NCBI GenBank assembly: GCA_913776615.1
Contig: CAJYPK010000008.1
Location: 1-57,424 of the forward strand
Length of the DNA stretch: 57,424 nucleotides
DNA from: an uncultured Hymenobacter sp.
GTDB lineage: Bacteria > Bacteroidota > Bacteroidia > Cytophagales > Hymenobacteraceae
Direction of reading: 5' to 3'
Shown: positions 1-8,795 of the stretch, one piece after another
Numbering within the stretch: the stretch's first letter is position 1
How the letters are laid out: each line of letters opens with the position of its first letter
Notes under the pieces: generated by a model
Seen by the model: only the letters and a program-made list of their open reading frames with translations
What the model was told of the DNA's origin: nothing
Databases searched by the model: none
Translations under genes and position numbers: made by a program

Positions 1-124
1 CCTGGCTCAGCGCCTTTCGCCGGCTAGCCGTGGACTACGAACGTACCCCGGCTAGCCATGTGGCGTGGCTCTTACTCGCCAATTTGACAATCACGCTGAA
101 CCGACGACATTCCTAAACACGCTC
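1..124 (+). mobile_element. Right end of an IS5-family insertion sequence
   Basis: The window opens inside an insertion sequence. A transposase C-terminus stops at 116, and the sequence just after it reads, on the minus strand from 124, GAGCGTGTTTAGGAATG, which looks like the terminal inverted repeat of IS427-type IS5 elements, where the transposase stop lies inside the repeat. The next two bases, TA at 125-126, would be one copy of the TA target duplication used by that subgroup. The left end is outside the window, so the second repeat and second TA cannot be checked. Confidence 0.75.
3..116 (+). CDS. IS5-family transposase, C-terminal fragment
   Basis: Thirty-seven residues are open from the window edge to a TAA at 114. 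They contain FRRLAVDYERTPAS and WLLLANLTITLNRR, matching the end of the DDE domain of IS5-family transposases, where an F.RL..DYER.P...EA..YLA...L.LRR pattern is usual. The gene runs in from outside the window, so its start and its DDE residues are not visible. It is the transposase of the element that ends at 124. Confidence 0.8.
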   Translation, partial: WLSAFRRLAVDYERTPASHVAWLLLANLTITLNRRHS

Positions 125-126
125 TA

Positions 127-1374
127 AGTGTCGGCTGCTTGGCTATCAGCAGTCTGGCCACGCAGGCGCAAAGCCTGCAATTACTCAGCACGACCACGCC
201 CACCGATTCCCAGTCTCCGTTGGACGCCGTAGCGGCCCCCAGCCGGCTGTACGTGGCAGATTATGGCGCAAGTGCCATGCGCATCTACGATACGAGCCAG
301 CCCACGGCCCTGCGGCGGCTGGGCGACGTGACGGGTATTCTGCGGCCCCGGCAGGTAATAGCTAACGGTACCAAGGTTTACCTGAATAGCCGGGGCATTG
401 GGAGTGTCACCGAGAGCCTCATGTATGCCGTGGACGCTAGCAATGGGGCTGCTCCCTCGATTACCCGTACGGTAACGTTACCGCCGGACGTTGTAGGCTC
501 CGTGGCTGCCGGCACGCTCGTATGCACGGCCACCCAGGCCTACAACAACTATAGCAACCCCAGCAGCTCCTACCCCGGACGGGTGTACGTGTTTGATAGC
601 AACCTCAGCCAACTTAGCATCATTGCTCGTGATGCCGTTGGTTTAGCCTTGAATAACAATTACTTGTACCTACTGTCGGGAAATACAGTCGAAACGTACG
701 ACTTAAGCACTCCCGCCACGCCAGTGCGGGTGAGCAGTGTGAACATCGGGTTTAGTACAAACGTGTACAACGCAATGGCCTTTGCTAATAATGCGCTCTA
801 CATCAAGGGTTATCCGGGGGTGCTGACGTTGAGCAACCCCGCGATGCCCACGCCAGTCGCCATTACCACCCCGTTCACCTTCACCGATGTCTCGGGCTCG
901 ACGGCCTACCAGCTCAGCACGAGCACTAGCAGTAGCTCGACCAATATGGTGTCGGTAATAGATTTGCGCGTGCCGACGGCCCCCACCGTGGCCGCCTCCA
1001 TCGTCGCCTTTACCAACACCGATCCATACAGTGACACCGTCACGGGGCAGGGCGACTTGGTGTACGCGGTAAGGTCTAACGGGGGCCAGGTCAAGACGTA
1101 CCGCTACACGGCCGCCGTGCTGGCAGCGCGCGAGAGCACCCAGCCAGCCCTTAGCCTCTCGCCCAACCCGGCCAGCGACGCGGTGACGCTGCACCTACCC
1201 ACCGCAGCGGTGCCGGGCCAACGCGTCACGTTGCTCGACGTGCGCGGCCAGCGGGTACACGAGCAGGTGATGCCAGCGGGCAGCACCACGGTCACGCTCT
1301 CGCTGGCTACGTTGCGCGCGGGAGTGTACTTCGTCCAGTCGGGCGGGAGCACCCAAAAGCTGTTGCGCTACTAA
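127..1374 (+). pseudogene. Secreted beta-propeller protein with T9SS sorting domain, 5' end cut by the insertion sequence
   Basis: The frame is open from the insertion sequence boundary to TAA at 1374, about 415 residues. There is no ATG near the front; a TTG at 139 is the only plausible start. The first residues (SVGCLAISSLATQAQS) look like the second half of a signal peptide with cleavage after TQA, so the first half probably lies on the other side of the insertion. The body has LVIVD-like propeller blades (LYVADYG..MRIYDTSQP). The last 75 residues are a type A type IX secretion sorting domain (LSLSPNPASDAVTL ... GVYFVQSGG..QKLLRY). The protein would normally be exported by Sec and then by T9SS to the cell surface or medium. 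Without its start it is probably not made or not exported. Confidence 0.75.
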
Positions 1375-1423
1375 TCGCGCGCGGTGCCAGGCACCGATTA
1401 TAACCGGTTCTCAACCCCAGCTC

Positions 1424-1449
1424 AAGGCCGTGCCGCAAGGTGCGGCCTT
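1424..1449 (+). terminator. Hairpin terminator after the propeller gene
   Basis: AAGGCCGTGCC and GGTGCGGCCTT pair (with G-T pairs) around a GCAA tetraloop and are followed by a short T-rich stretch. A second dyad, CGGTGCC-A-GGCACCG at 1382-1396, lies just after the stop codon. Confidence 0.6.
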
Positions 1450-1477
1450 TAGTTTAGCAGAGAAGGGGAGTCAACTG

Positions 1478-1534
1478 GCGCGAGCTGAGGCGAAGCCGTA
1501 ACCCGTGCTAACTAAGCGCGATGAGGTTGTGCCG
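1478..1534 (+). repeat. Partial, degenerate copy of the cloverleaf element
   Basis: This stretch (GCGCGAG.T.AGGCGAAGCCGTAACCCGTGC ... GATGAGGTTG) aligns with the left end of the element at 14748-14940, including the arm with CGTAAC.CGTGC and the GATGAGGTTG hairpin start. The remaining part up to about 1786 is GC-rich and holds no convincing gene; pieces such as CCTGGCAATGCC may be decayed remains of the same element. Confidence 0.5.
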
Positions 1535-1786
1535 CATTATACGATAACCCACTATTGTCCTGGTAGCCCGGGGCCTGGCAATGCCGACTTCCCGCTAGCG
1601 CGGCAGCGGAGGCGCAGCCCCCGCCTCGTATCATAAGCCGGCGAGCGTTACACTGCCCTAAGCGCGCCGGCGGTACTGCAAAAAAGTAAAAGCGGCACCT
1701 TACCGGTTTGCCGTATTTTTGCCCAAGACTACCCAATTCGATTTCGCCAGCCGCGCTGCTACCCAGTCAGTCTGCGCAGCAGGCGT

Positions 1787-1820
1787 ATCCGCGAAATCCG
1801 TTAAATCCGTTAAATCTGTG
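1787..1820 (+). repeat. AAATCCGTTAAATC word repeat at the valS start
   Basis: Three tandem variants of AAATCCGTT sit directly before and into the valS start codon. The same word array, in the other orientation, is at 50305-50338 after the aldo/keto reductase gene. The two copies share ATCC(GC/CC)GAAATC.GTTAAATCCGTTAAATCTG. Confidence 0.7.
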
Positions 1821-4445
1821 ATTGCTAAAACCTACTCGCCCGCCGACGTTGAAGCCAAGTGGTATCAGCGCTGGCAGGAGCAGGGCTTTTTTCAAGCCAA
1901 GCCTAATCCCCGCAAGCAGCCCTACACCGTGGTGATTCCGCCGCCCAACGTGACGGGCGTGCTGCACATGGGCCACATGCTCAATAATACCATTCAGGAC
2001 GTGCTGGTGCGCCGCGCCCGGATGCAGGGCAAGGAAGCCTGCTGGGTGCCCGGCACCGACCACGCCAGCATCGCTACCGAGGCCAAGGTAGTGGCCATGC
2101 TCAAGGAGCAGGGTATCAACAAGAAAGACCTGAGCCGCGAGGATTTCCTGACCCACGCCTGGGCCTGGAAGGAGAAATACGGCGGCATCATCCTGGAGCA
2201 GCTCAAGCAGCTCGGGGCCAGCTGCGACTGGAGCCGCACGCGCTTCACGATGGAGCCCAAGCTGACCGAGGCCGTGCTGCGCGTATTCGTGGATTTGTAC
2301 CGTAAAGGCTTGATTTATCGGGGTGTGCGCATGGTCAACTGGGACCCGCTGGGGGGCACCGCCATCTCGGACGAGGAAGTGATTCCGAAGGACACCCAGG
2401 CCAAGATGTACCACTTGCGCTACGAAGTGGTGGGCCAGCCGGGCCGCTTCCTCACGGTGGCTACCTCGCGTCCCGAAACCATCATGGCCGACGTGGCCGT
2501 GGCTGTAAACCCCACCGACCCGCGCTACCGGGATTTGGCCGGGCAGCGGGTGCGTATCCCGCTGCTGGGGCGCGAAATCCCGGTTATCCAGGACGAGTAC
2601 GTGACGGTGGACTTCGGCACGGGCGCGCTGAAAGTGACGCCCGCCCACGACCTCAACGACTACGAGCTGGGCCTGAAGCATAATCTGCCGGTTATTGACA
2701 TTCTGAACGATAACGGCACGCTGAACGAGAAGGCAGAGCTGTACGTGGGCCAGGACCGGTTTGCGGCCCGCCGCAACATCGTGAAGGACTTGCAGGAAGC
2801 CGACCTGCTCGATAAAATCGAGGAGTACGCCAGCATCGTGCAGACCTCGGAGCGTACCGGGGCCGTTATCGAGCCCAAGCTGAGCTTGCAGTGGTTTCTG
2901 AAAATGGAGCACCTGGCCAAGCCCGCGCTGGAAGTCGTGGAAAACGACACCATCAAGCTGCACCCGCCTAAGTTCAAGAACATGTACCGGGTGTGGATGG
3001 AAAACGTGCGCGACTGGTGCATCTCGCGCCAGCTGTGGTGGGGCCAGCGCATCCCGGCCTACTACCTGCCCGACGGCTCGTTTGTGGTAGCGCTGAACGA
3101 GGAGGAAGCCGTGCAACAGGCCCGCACCCAAAGCGGCAATCACGACTTGCAGGCCAGCGACCTGCGCCAGGACGAGGACGTGCTCGATACCTGGTTTTCG
3201 TCGTGGTTGTGGCCCATCTCGGTATTCGACGGCTTCGACGACCCCGACAATGCCGACATCAATTATTTCTACCCGACCAACGACCTCGTAACGGCCCCCG
3301 AAATCCTGTTTTTCTGGGTGGCCCGCATGATCATGGCCGGTCTGGAATACCGCAAGGAGGTGCCGTTCAAGAACGTATACCTGACGGGCATTGTGCGCGA
3401 CGCGCAGGGCCGCAAGATGAGCAAGCAGCTCGGCAACTCGCCCGACCCGCTCGACCTCATCCGCGACTTCGGGGCCGACGCCGTGCGCACGGGGATGCTG
3501 TTTTCGTCGCCGGCCGGCAACGACTTGTTCTACGACCAGAAGCTGATCGACCAGGGGCGTAACTTCAACAACAAGCTCTGGAACGCCTTCCGCCTCGTAA
3601 AAGGCTGGGAGGTAGACAACACGCTGCCCTTCGCCAACGCGCAGGCTGTGCAGTGGTTCGAGGCCAGACTGGCCGAAACCGTGGCGGTGCTCGACGAGCA
3701 CTTCGAGAAGTTTCGGATGAGCGACGCGCTGCTGACGGTGTACAAGCTCGTGTGGGACGACTTCTGCGGGCAATACCTCGAAATGGTGAAGCCGGCCTAC
3801 CAGCACCCCGTCGATGCCGAAACGCTGCGCGCCACCGTGAGCTTCCTCGAAACGCTGCTCAAGCTGCTGCACCCCTTCATGCCCTTCATCACCGAAGAGC
3901 TGTGGCACGAGCTGGCCGAGCGCGGCGAGCGCGACTACGTGTGCGTGGCCCACTGGCCCAAGGTGACCGCGCCCGCCGGTAGTGCCGAGGTGCTGGCGGG
4001 TATGGATAAGGCCCTGGCCATCGTGGCGGGAATCCGCAACGTGCGCAACCAGAAAAACATCGGCCCGACCAAGCAACTGGAGCTAGCCGTGAAAACCGAC
4101 GACCAGGCCGCTATCGAGGCCTACGCCGCGCTCGTGCGCAAGCTGGCCAACCTCAGCGACTTGTCGTTTGTGAGCGAAGGCCCGGCCAGCTCGGTGAGCT
4201 TCGTGCAGGGCAGCAGCGAGTTTTTCGTGCCGCTCGACATGCAGGTAGATGCCGCCGCCGAGCGCGCCCGCCTCGAAAAGGAGCTGGAATACGCCAACGG
4301 CTTCCGCGACTCGGTGAACAAAAAGCTGGGCAACGAAAAATTCGTGGCCAACGCCAAGTCCGACGTGCTGGAGCGCGAGCGCCAAAAGCTGGCCGATGCC
4401 GAAGCGAAAATTACCGCTCTCGAGCAAGCGCTTAAGGCCTTGTAG
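1818..4445 (+). CDS. valS: Valyl-tRNA synthetase
   Basis: Class I aminoacyl-tRNA synthetase that charges tRNA-Val in the cytosol and edits mischarged threonine. From the GTG at 1818 the product is 875 residues, the usual length. The HIGH motif is HMGH at about 50-53 (after PPPNVTGVL) and the KMSKS motif is KMSKQ at about 533-537 (GRKMSKQLGNSPDP). The CP1 editing domain lies between them, and the last 65 residues form the valyl-tRNA synthetase tRNA-binding coiled coil (ERARLEKELEYANGF...). The frame is open further up to a TTG at 1719, but that extension is encoded by a repeat (VSAKSVKSVKS), so the GTG is preferred; no ATG is available. A strong terminator follows, so the gene is probably transcribed alone. 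Confidence 0.95.
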   Translation: MIAKTYSPADVEAKWYQRWQEQGFFQAKPNPRKQPYTVVIPPPNVTGVLHMGHMLNNTIQDVLVRRARMQGKEACWVPGTDHASIATEAKVVAMLKEQGINKKDLSREDFLTHAWAWKEKYGGIILEQLKQLGASCDWSRTRFTMEPKLTEAVLRVFVDLYRKGLIYRGVRMVNWDPLGGTAISDEEVIPKDTQAKMYHLRYEVVGQPGRFLTVATSRPETIMADVAVAVNPTDPRYRDLAGQRVRIPLLGREIPVIQDEYVTVDFGTGALKVTPAHDLNDYELGLKHNLPVIDILNDNGTLNEKAELYVGQDRFAARRNIVKDLQEADLLDKIEEYASIVQTSERTGAVIEPKLSLQWFLKMEHLAKPALEVVENDTIKLHPPKFKNMYRVWMENVRDWCISRQLWWGQRIPAYYLPDGSFVVALNEEEAVQQARTQSGNHDLQASDLRQDEDVLDTWFSSWLWPISVFDGFDDPDNADINYFYPTNDLVTAPEILFFWVARMIMAGLEYRKEVPFKNVYLTGIVRDAQGRKMSKQLGNSPDPLDLIRDFGADAVRTGMLFSSPAGNDLFYDQKLIDQGRNFNNKLWNAFRLVKGWEVDNTLPFANAQAVQWFEARLAETVAVLDEHFEKFRMSDALLTVYKLVWDDFCGQYLEMVKPAYQHPVDAETLRATVSFLETLLKLLHPFMPFITEELWHELAERGERDYVCVAHWPKVTAPAGSAEVLAGMDKALAIVAGIRNVRNQKNIGPTKQLELAVKTDDQAAIEAYAALVRKLANLSDLSFVSEGPASSVSFVQGSSEFFVPLDMQVDAAAERARLEKELEYANGFRDSVNKKLGNEKFVANAKSDVLERERQKLADAEAKITALEQALKAL

Positions 4446-4471
4446 CCTGCTAGCTAGCTAATTTCACCCGG

Positions 4472-4513
4472 CGCCCGGCTCAACTGATGAACATCGGTAG
4501 GGCCGGGCGTTTT
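4472..4513 (+). terminator. Terminator after valS
   Basis: CGCCCGGC at 4472 pairs with GCCGGGCG at 4502 and is followed directly by TTTT. Confidence 0.75.
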
Positions 4514-4637
4514 GGCTGATAGCTAACTGGTAATCAAATGAAATAAAGTAAATTCACTACGTAGTTACCAAAAGTATAACCCGGGCAAATCCAATTTTTT
4601 ATGTTTCTTTGAGGTTGCTAACCCCTATTCTGTTTGT

Positions 4638-6773
4638 ATGAAGCTACTGTTTACACTCGGGCTCAGCTGCCTGGCCAGCCTCGCGGTGTTGTCTGCGCGG
4701 GGGCAGGCGGCATCCTCTTCTGCCATGCTTACTCCTCCTACGGCGGCCATCAAGGCCAAGGTGCTGACCTCGCCCCACGGCACGCGCACCGACAATTACT
4801 ACTGGCTCAACGAGCGCAACAATCCCCAGGTAATCGACTACCTGAAAAAGGAAAATTCCTACTACGACCAGCAGATGGCCCCGGTCAAGCCGCTGGAGGA
4901 GAAGCTTTTCAATGAAATGAAAAGCCGCATCCAGGAGCAGGACGCCTCGGTGCCGTACCGTGACCACGGCTACTACTATTATACCCGCTACGAAACCGGT
5001 GGCGAATACCCGCTCTACTGCCGTAAGGAGGGCAGCGTCACCGCGCCCGAGGAGGTAATGCTCAACGGCAACGAGATGGGCCAGGGCAAGGCGTATTTTG
5101 CCATTGGGGGCTTCGATGTAAGCGACGACAATCAGACCCTCGTTTATAGCACCGACGAGGTGAGCCGCCGCCTCTACACGCTGCACTTCAAAAATCTGAA
5201 AACCGGGCAGCTCTACCCCGAGAAAATCGAAAACACCGCCGGCTCGGCCGTGTGGGCCGCCGACAACAAGACGGTTTTCTACACCAAAAAGGATGTCAAT
5301 ACGCTGCTGGCCAACCGGGTGTACCGCCACGTGCTGGGTACCGACCCCAGCCGCGACGCGCTGGTGTACGAGGAGAAAGACAATACTTTCAGCGTCGCCG
5401 TTTCGCGCAGCCGGTCGCGCCGCTACATCGGCATTACGCTGCACAGCTCGCTCTCGTCGGAGTACCGCTACCTGGAAGCCAACAAGCCCACCGGGGAGTT
5501 CAAGGTATTTCTGAAGCGGGAGCCCGACCACCTCTACGAGGTGCAGGATGCCAACAGCGAGTTTTACATCCTCACCAACTGGGAAGCACCCAATTTCCGG
5601 GTAATGGCTACGCCGCTCACCAGCACGGGTAAGGGACAGTGGGAAGACGTGGTGCCGCAGCGCGAAGACGTTTTCATCGAGCAGATGCAGGTGTTCAAGG
5701 ATTACCTCGTGCTCAACGAGCGCGACGAAGGACTGCGCGAAACCCGCGTTATCAACCTGACCACCGAAATCGGGCAGATTATTCCGTTCCGCGAGCTGGC
5801 CTACACTACCTACATCGGGGTTAATCCTGAGTACGATACCCCGGTGCTGCGTATGACGTACACCTCGTTTACCACGCCCACTACGACGTACGACTACAAC
5901 ATGGCTACCCAAAAGCTGACCCTGCTCAAGGAGCAGCCGGTGCTGGGGGGCTTTGTGAAGACGGACTACGTAACCGAGCGCGTGTTTGTGCCCTCGCGCG
6001 ATGGCAAGGAGATTCCGATGACCATCGTCTACAAGAAGAACTTCAAAAAGGACGGTAACGGGCCGCTGCTGCAATACGCCTACGGCTCCTACGGCCTGTC
6101 GATGGATCCCACCTTCTCGGCGGCTCGCCTGAGCTTGCTCAACCGCGGCTTTGCCTACGCGCTCTGCAACATCCGGGGCGGGCAGGAGCTGGGCCGGCAG
6201 TGGTTTGAGGATGGCCGGATGCTGCACAAGAAGAACTCGTTCAACGACTTCATCGACTGCTCGCTCTACCTCATCCGCGAGAAGTATACCTCGGCCAACA
6301 AGCTCTTCGCCCAAGGCGGCAGCGCCGGCGGCCTGCTGATGGGCGCGGTAGTCAACATGCGCCCCGACCTCTACAAGGGCGTAATTGCCTCCGTGCCCTT
6401 CGTCGACGTGCTCACGACCATGTCCGACGCCAGCATTCCGCTCACTACCGGTGAATACGACCAGTGGGGCAACCCCGCCGACAAGCAGTACTACGACTAC
6501 ATTCTGTCGTATTCGCCCTACGACAACGTGCGCGACCAGAAGTACCCCAACATGCTCGTGCTCACCGGCCTGCACGATTCGCAAGTGCAATATTTTGAGC
6601 CCGCCAAGTGGGTAGCCCAGCTGCGCGCCACCAAAAACGACAACAACCTGCTACTGCTGCACACCGATATGGATGCCGGCCACGGCGGGGCCTCGGGCCG
6701 CTTCAAGGCGCTGCACGACATTGCCCGGCAGTACGCGTTCCTGTTTATGCTGCTGGGGCAGAAGACGATATAA
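4638..6773 (+). CDS. ptrB: Secreted S9A serine peptidase, oligopeptidase B type
   Basis: Prolyl-oligopeptidase-fold enzyme that cuts short peptides after basic residues in the oligopeptidase B subgroup. It has 711 residues with a signal peptide (about 1-23, ending SARGQA), so it acts outside the cytoplasm, which is common in Bacteroidota but not in the enterobacterial enzyme. The N-terminal part is the seven-bladed propeller (start YYWLNERNNPQV, then YYYYTRYETGGEYPLYCR). The C-terminal hydrolase holds the triad: Ser562 in GGSAGGLLMG, Asp647 in LTGLHDSQVQYFEP and His682 in DMDAGHGGASGRF. It stands alone between valS and a minus-strand gene. The start ATG at 4638 is the only one that gives a complete signal peptide. 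Confidence 0.92.
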   Translation: MKLLFTLGLSCLASLAVLSARGQAASSSAMLTPPTAAIKAKVLTSPHGTRTDNYYWLNERNNPQVIDYLKKENSYYDQQMAPVKPLEEKLFNEMKSRIQEQDASVPYRDHGYYYYTRYETGGEYPLYCRKEGSVTAPEEVMLNGNEMGQGKAYFAIGGFDVSDDNQTLVYSTDEVSRRLYTLHFKNLKTGQLYPEKIENTAGSAVWAADNKTVFYTKKDVNTLLANRVYRHVLGTDPSRDALVYEEKDNTFSVAVSRSRSRRYIGITLHSSLSSEYRYLEANKPTGEFKVFLKREPDHLYEVQDANSEFYILTNWEAPNFRVMATPLTSTGKGQWEDVVPQREDVFIEQMQVFKDYLVLNERDEGLRETRVINLTTEIGQIIPFRELAYTTYIGVNPEYDTPVLRMTYTSFTTPTTTYDYNMATQKLTLLKEQPVLGGFVKTDYVTERVFVPSRDGKEIPMTIVYKKNFKKDGNGPLLQYAYGSYGLSMDPTFSAARLSLLNRGFAYALCNIRGGQELGRQWFEDGRMLHKKNSFNDFIDCSLYLIREKYTSANKLFAQGGSAGGLLMGAVVNMRPDLYKGVIASVPFVDVLTTMSDASIPLTTGEYDQWGNPADKQYYDYILSYSPYDNVRDQKYPNMLVLTGLHDSQVQYFEPAKWVAQLRATKNDNNLLLLHTDMDAGHGGASGRFKALHDIARQYAFLFMLLGQKTI

Positions 6774-6817
6774 CAAAGTGATTGTCAGCCGTTCCTTGTG
6801 AATGGCTGGCAATGCGC

Positions 6818-7030
6818 TTAGCGTGCCGAAGGCGCGGTGGTCGTAGTGGCCGCCGCGCCTTTTTTGTCGGTGCTCAGCTCGTTTTGCAGCTGAAACGTCA
6901 CCTGCTGGCAGTCGGTAAAGTGCTGCTCGGCCACCCGCAGCGCGGCCTCGGTGGTGATGAGGCGCTGGTAGAGAAAGATAATCAGGCCAATGGAAATGGC
7001 CAGCGCACCAATAAAAAGTATATTTTTCAT
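6818..7030 (-). CDS. Small single-pass membrane protein, unknown function
   Basis: Seventy residues starting MKNILFIGALAISIGLIIFLYQ: one hydrophobic N-terminal segment (about 3-21) followed by a short helical, polar region (TTEAALRVAEQHFTDCQQVTFQLQNEL) and an Ala/Thr-rich tail. The order suggests an N-terminal membrane anchor with a short coiled segment, loosely like FtsB/FtsL-type or linker proteins, but no family is recognised. The overlapping plus-strand frame lacks any protein-like character. Confidence 0.55.
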   Translation of the reverse strand: MKNILFIGALAISIGLIIFLYQRLITTEAALRVAEQHFTDCQQVTFQLQNELSTDKKGAAATTTTAPSAR

Positions 7031-7038
7031 AAAAGTTG

Positions 7039-7118
7039 TGTAGGGTAAGCTTTAGCTTGCCCGGCGTCTGGTGGGTGTAAGCTCGCCCGGCGTAAGGCAA
7101 GCTAAAGCTTACCCTACA
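7039..7118. repeat. GTAAGCTTTAGCTTGC palindrome, copy 1
   Basis: Twenty-three-base arms at 7039-7061 and 7096-7118 are exact inverted copies (TGTAGGGTAAGCTTTAGCTT...). Related elements are at 23122-23230 and 44478-44551. It lies just upstream of the small membrane protein gene on the minus strand. Confidence 0.85.
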
Positions 7119-7125
7119 GGTCACT

Positions 7126-7171
7126 AAAAACGTCTGTCCTGCTGCGCCAGCGCAGCAGGACAGACGTTTTT
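7126..7171 (-). terminator. Strong bidirectional terminator after the E2 gene
   Basis: A perfect 21-bp stem runs from AAAAACGTCTGTCC at 7126 to GGACAGACGTTTTT ending at 7171 with a four-base loop (CCAG). The A and T runs on the two sides make it work in either direction; it sits 21 bases after the E2 stop codon. Confidence 0.9.
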
Positions 7172-7192
7172 AACGGGCGTTCAGCAGGGAAA

Positions 7193-8656
7193 TTAAATGG
7201 CCGTATTCGGATCGAATTGCTCCAGGTAATCGGCTACCTTGCGCACGAACATGCCGCCGAGCGAGCCATCGACTACGCGGTGATCGTAGCTGTGGCTCAA
7301 GAACATGAAGTGGCGCACGCCAATCAGGTCGCCCTGCGGCGTTTCGATTACGGCGGGCTTTTTCTTGATGGCGCCCACCGCCATGATGGCCACCTGCGGC
7401 TGCATAATGATGGGCGTACCCATCACGTTGCCAAACGAGCCCACGTTGCTCAGCGTGTAAGTGCCGCCTTCGAGGTCGGCGGGCGTGAGCTTATTGATGC
7501 GGGCACGGCTGGCCAGGTCGTTCACCTTCTTGGTCAGGCCGTTGAGGTTGAGCTGGTCGGCGTTGTGAATGACCGGTACGATGAGGTTACCGCTGGGCAG
7601 CGCCACCGCCACACCGATGTTGATGTCGCGCTTTTTGATGATGTAGTCGCCGTCAATCGACACGTTGATCAGCGGGAAATCCTGGATGGCGCGGGCCACG
7701 GCCCACACGAAAATGGGCGTAAAAGTCAGGTTCTCGCCCGTGCGCTTTTTGTAGGCGTCCTTGTGCTTGTTGCGCCAGAGCACGAGTTCCGTCACGTCGG
7801 CTTCTACGAAGCTCGTCACGTGCGGCGAAATGCGTTTGGAATCCACCATGCGCTGCGCAATCATCTTGCGCATGCGGTCCATCTCAATCAGCTCCTGGCC
7901 GCCCGACACCGAGGGCGCGGGCTTGCTGGCCGGCTGGCCGTTGGCGCTGGGCGCGGCGGGTGTCGGCGCGGCCTTCGGGGCCGGGGCGGGCGCCGTCGGC
8001 TGGGCTGGTGCCGGGGCGGGTTTGGCGGCCGGGGCAGGTGCTGCCTCGGCCGGCGCGGGCGCGGCCGGAGCCGCGGGCAGGAGCGAGGGCTTACCGGCCG
8101 CGACGTGGTCGAGCACGTCTTTTTTAGTGACGCGGCCATCTTGGCCGGTGCCGGGCAGGCGCTCCAATTCGCTCATGCTGATACCTTCCTCGCGGGCGAT
8201 GCTGAGCACCAGCGGCGAGTAGAAGCGGCCTTCCTGCACGGGGTGGCTGGGGGCGGCGGGCACGGGGTTATTAGGGCCGGGCAGGTAGGGTACGCTTTCG
8301 TCGCCGGCCGGGGCCTCGGGCAGGGGGCGCACATCCTCTTCTACCGATGGGTTGGCGCTGGCTTCCTCCAGGTCGTCGGTGTTGTCGCTTTCGGTAGGAG
8401 CGGGGGCCGCGGCGGCATCGGTCTCGATGCGGGCGATGGGGGCACCCACGGCCACAACCTGGCCTTCCTGCACCAGAATCTCGGCCAGCGTGCCAGCGTA
8501 CAGGGCGGGCACTTCAGTATCTACTTTATCGGTAGCCACTTCCAGTACCGACTCGTCTTGCTCAATGGTGTCGCCTACTTGCTTGAGCCATTTCAGCACG
8601 GTGCCTTCCATGATGGATTCGCCCATCTTGGGCATCGTCATTTCCACTCGGGCCAT
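7193..8656 (-). CDS. Dihydrolipoamide acyltransferase (E2) of a 2-oxoacid dehydrogenase complex
   Basis: Core subunit of a pyruvate, 2-oxoglutarate or branched-chain 2-oxoacid dehydrogenase complex, moving the acyl group from its lipoyl arm to CoA. The start at 8656 (MARVEMTMPKMGESI) gives 487 residues and begins right at the lipoyl domain; the frame stays open upstream but without homology. Lipoyl Lys44 lies in EVATDKVDTEVP. After a linker comes the peripheral subunit-binding domain (SPLVLSIAREEGISMSELERL, GRVTKKDVLDHV), then a long Ala/Pro linker and the catalytic core ending with the active-site SYDHRVVDGSLGG. No E1 or E3 gene is nearby, so the exact complex cannot be assigned; the lipoyl site with DKVDTEVP is of the type seen in branched-chain and Bacteroidota E2 proteins. 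Confidence 0.92.
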   Translation of the reverse strand: MARVEMTMPKMGESIMEGTVLKWLKQVGDTIEQDESVLEVATDKVDTEVPALYAGTLAEILVQEGQVVAVGAPIARIETDAAAAPAPTESDNTDDLEEASANPSVEEDVRPLPEAPAGDESVPYLPGPNNPVPAAPSHPVQEGRFYSPLVLSIAREEGISMSELERLPGTGQDGRVTKKDVLDHVAAGKPSLLPAAPAAPAPAEAAPAPAAKPAPAPAQPTAPAPAPKAAPTPAAPSANGQPASKPAPSVSGGQELIEMDRMRKMIAQRMVDSKRISPHVTSFVEADVTELVLWRNKHKDAYKKRTGENLTFTPIFVWAVARAIQDFPLINVSIDGDYIIKKRDINIGVAVALPSGNLIVPVIHNADQLNLNGLTKKVNDLASRARINKLTPADLEGGTYTLSNVGSFGNVMGTPIIMQPQVAIMAVGAIKKKPAVIETPQGDLIGVRHFMFLSHSYDHRVVDGSLGGMFVRKVADYLEQFDPNTAI

Positions 8657-8731
8657 AATCAGGGGCTGGGGGTCTTGTAAAAAAGGGTGGGGTGGGGAGC
8701 AGTATTTGTGCCGCAAAGGTAGGCAGAAGCC

Positions 8732-8768
8732 AAACGCCCCCGCACCGGTGGGTTGGGCGGGGGCGTTT
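8732..8768 (-). terminator. Hairpin between E2 and lipoprotein genes
   Basis: AAACGCCCCCGC at 8732 and GCGGGGGCGTTT ending 8768 form a perfect 12-bp stem. It lies 27 bases after the lipoprotein stop codon and upstream of the E2 start. Confidence 0.75.
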
Positions 8769-8795
8769 CAATAAAGTTGGTAGCGGAGAATCAGG

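Noticed and set aside
1512..1736. A short minus-strand frame before valS
   Set aside because: It runs through the degenerate repeat region, has low protein character and no neighbours that would support it.
1767..4076. A 769-codon open frame opposite valS
   Set aside because: It is a shadow of the GC-rich valS codons, has no start signal or family motif and is full of His, Val and Gly from the complement of common codons.
4644..6590. A 648-codon open frame opposite the oligopeptidase gene
   Set aside because: Same codon shadow effect; the plus-strand product has a full catalytic triad and signal peptide.
6782..7048. Plus-strand frame overlapping the small membrane protein
   Set aside because: The minus-strand frame has a clear membrane segment and ends before the terminator; the plus-strand one has no such feature.
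7217..8680. A long plus-strand frame across the E2 gene
   Set aside because: It mirrors the Ala/Pro linker as Gly/Arg runs and has no recognisable domain; the minus-strand E2 is unambiguous.
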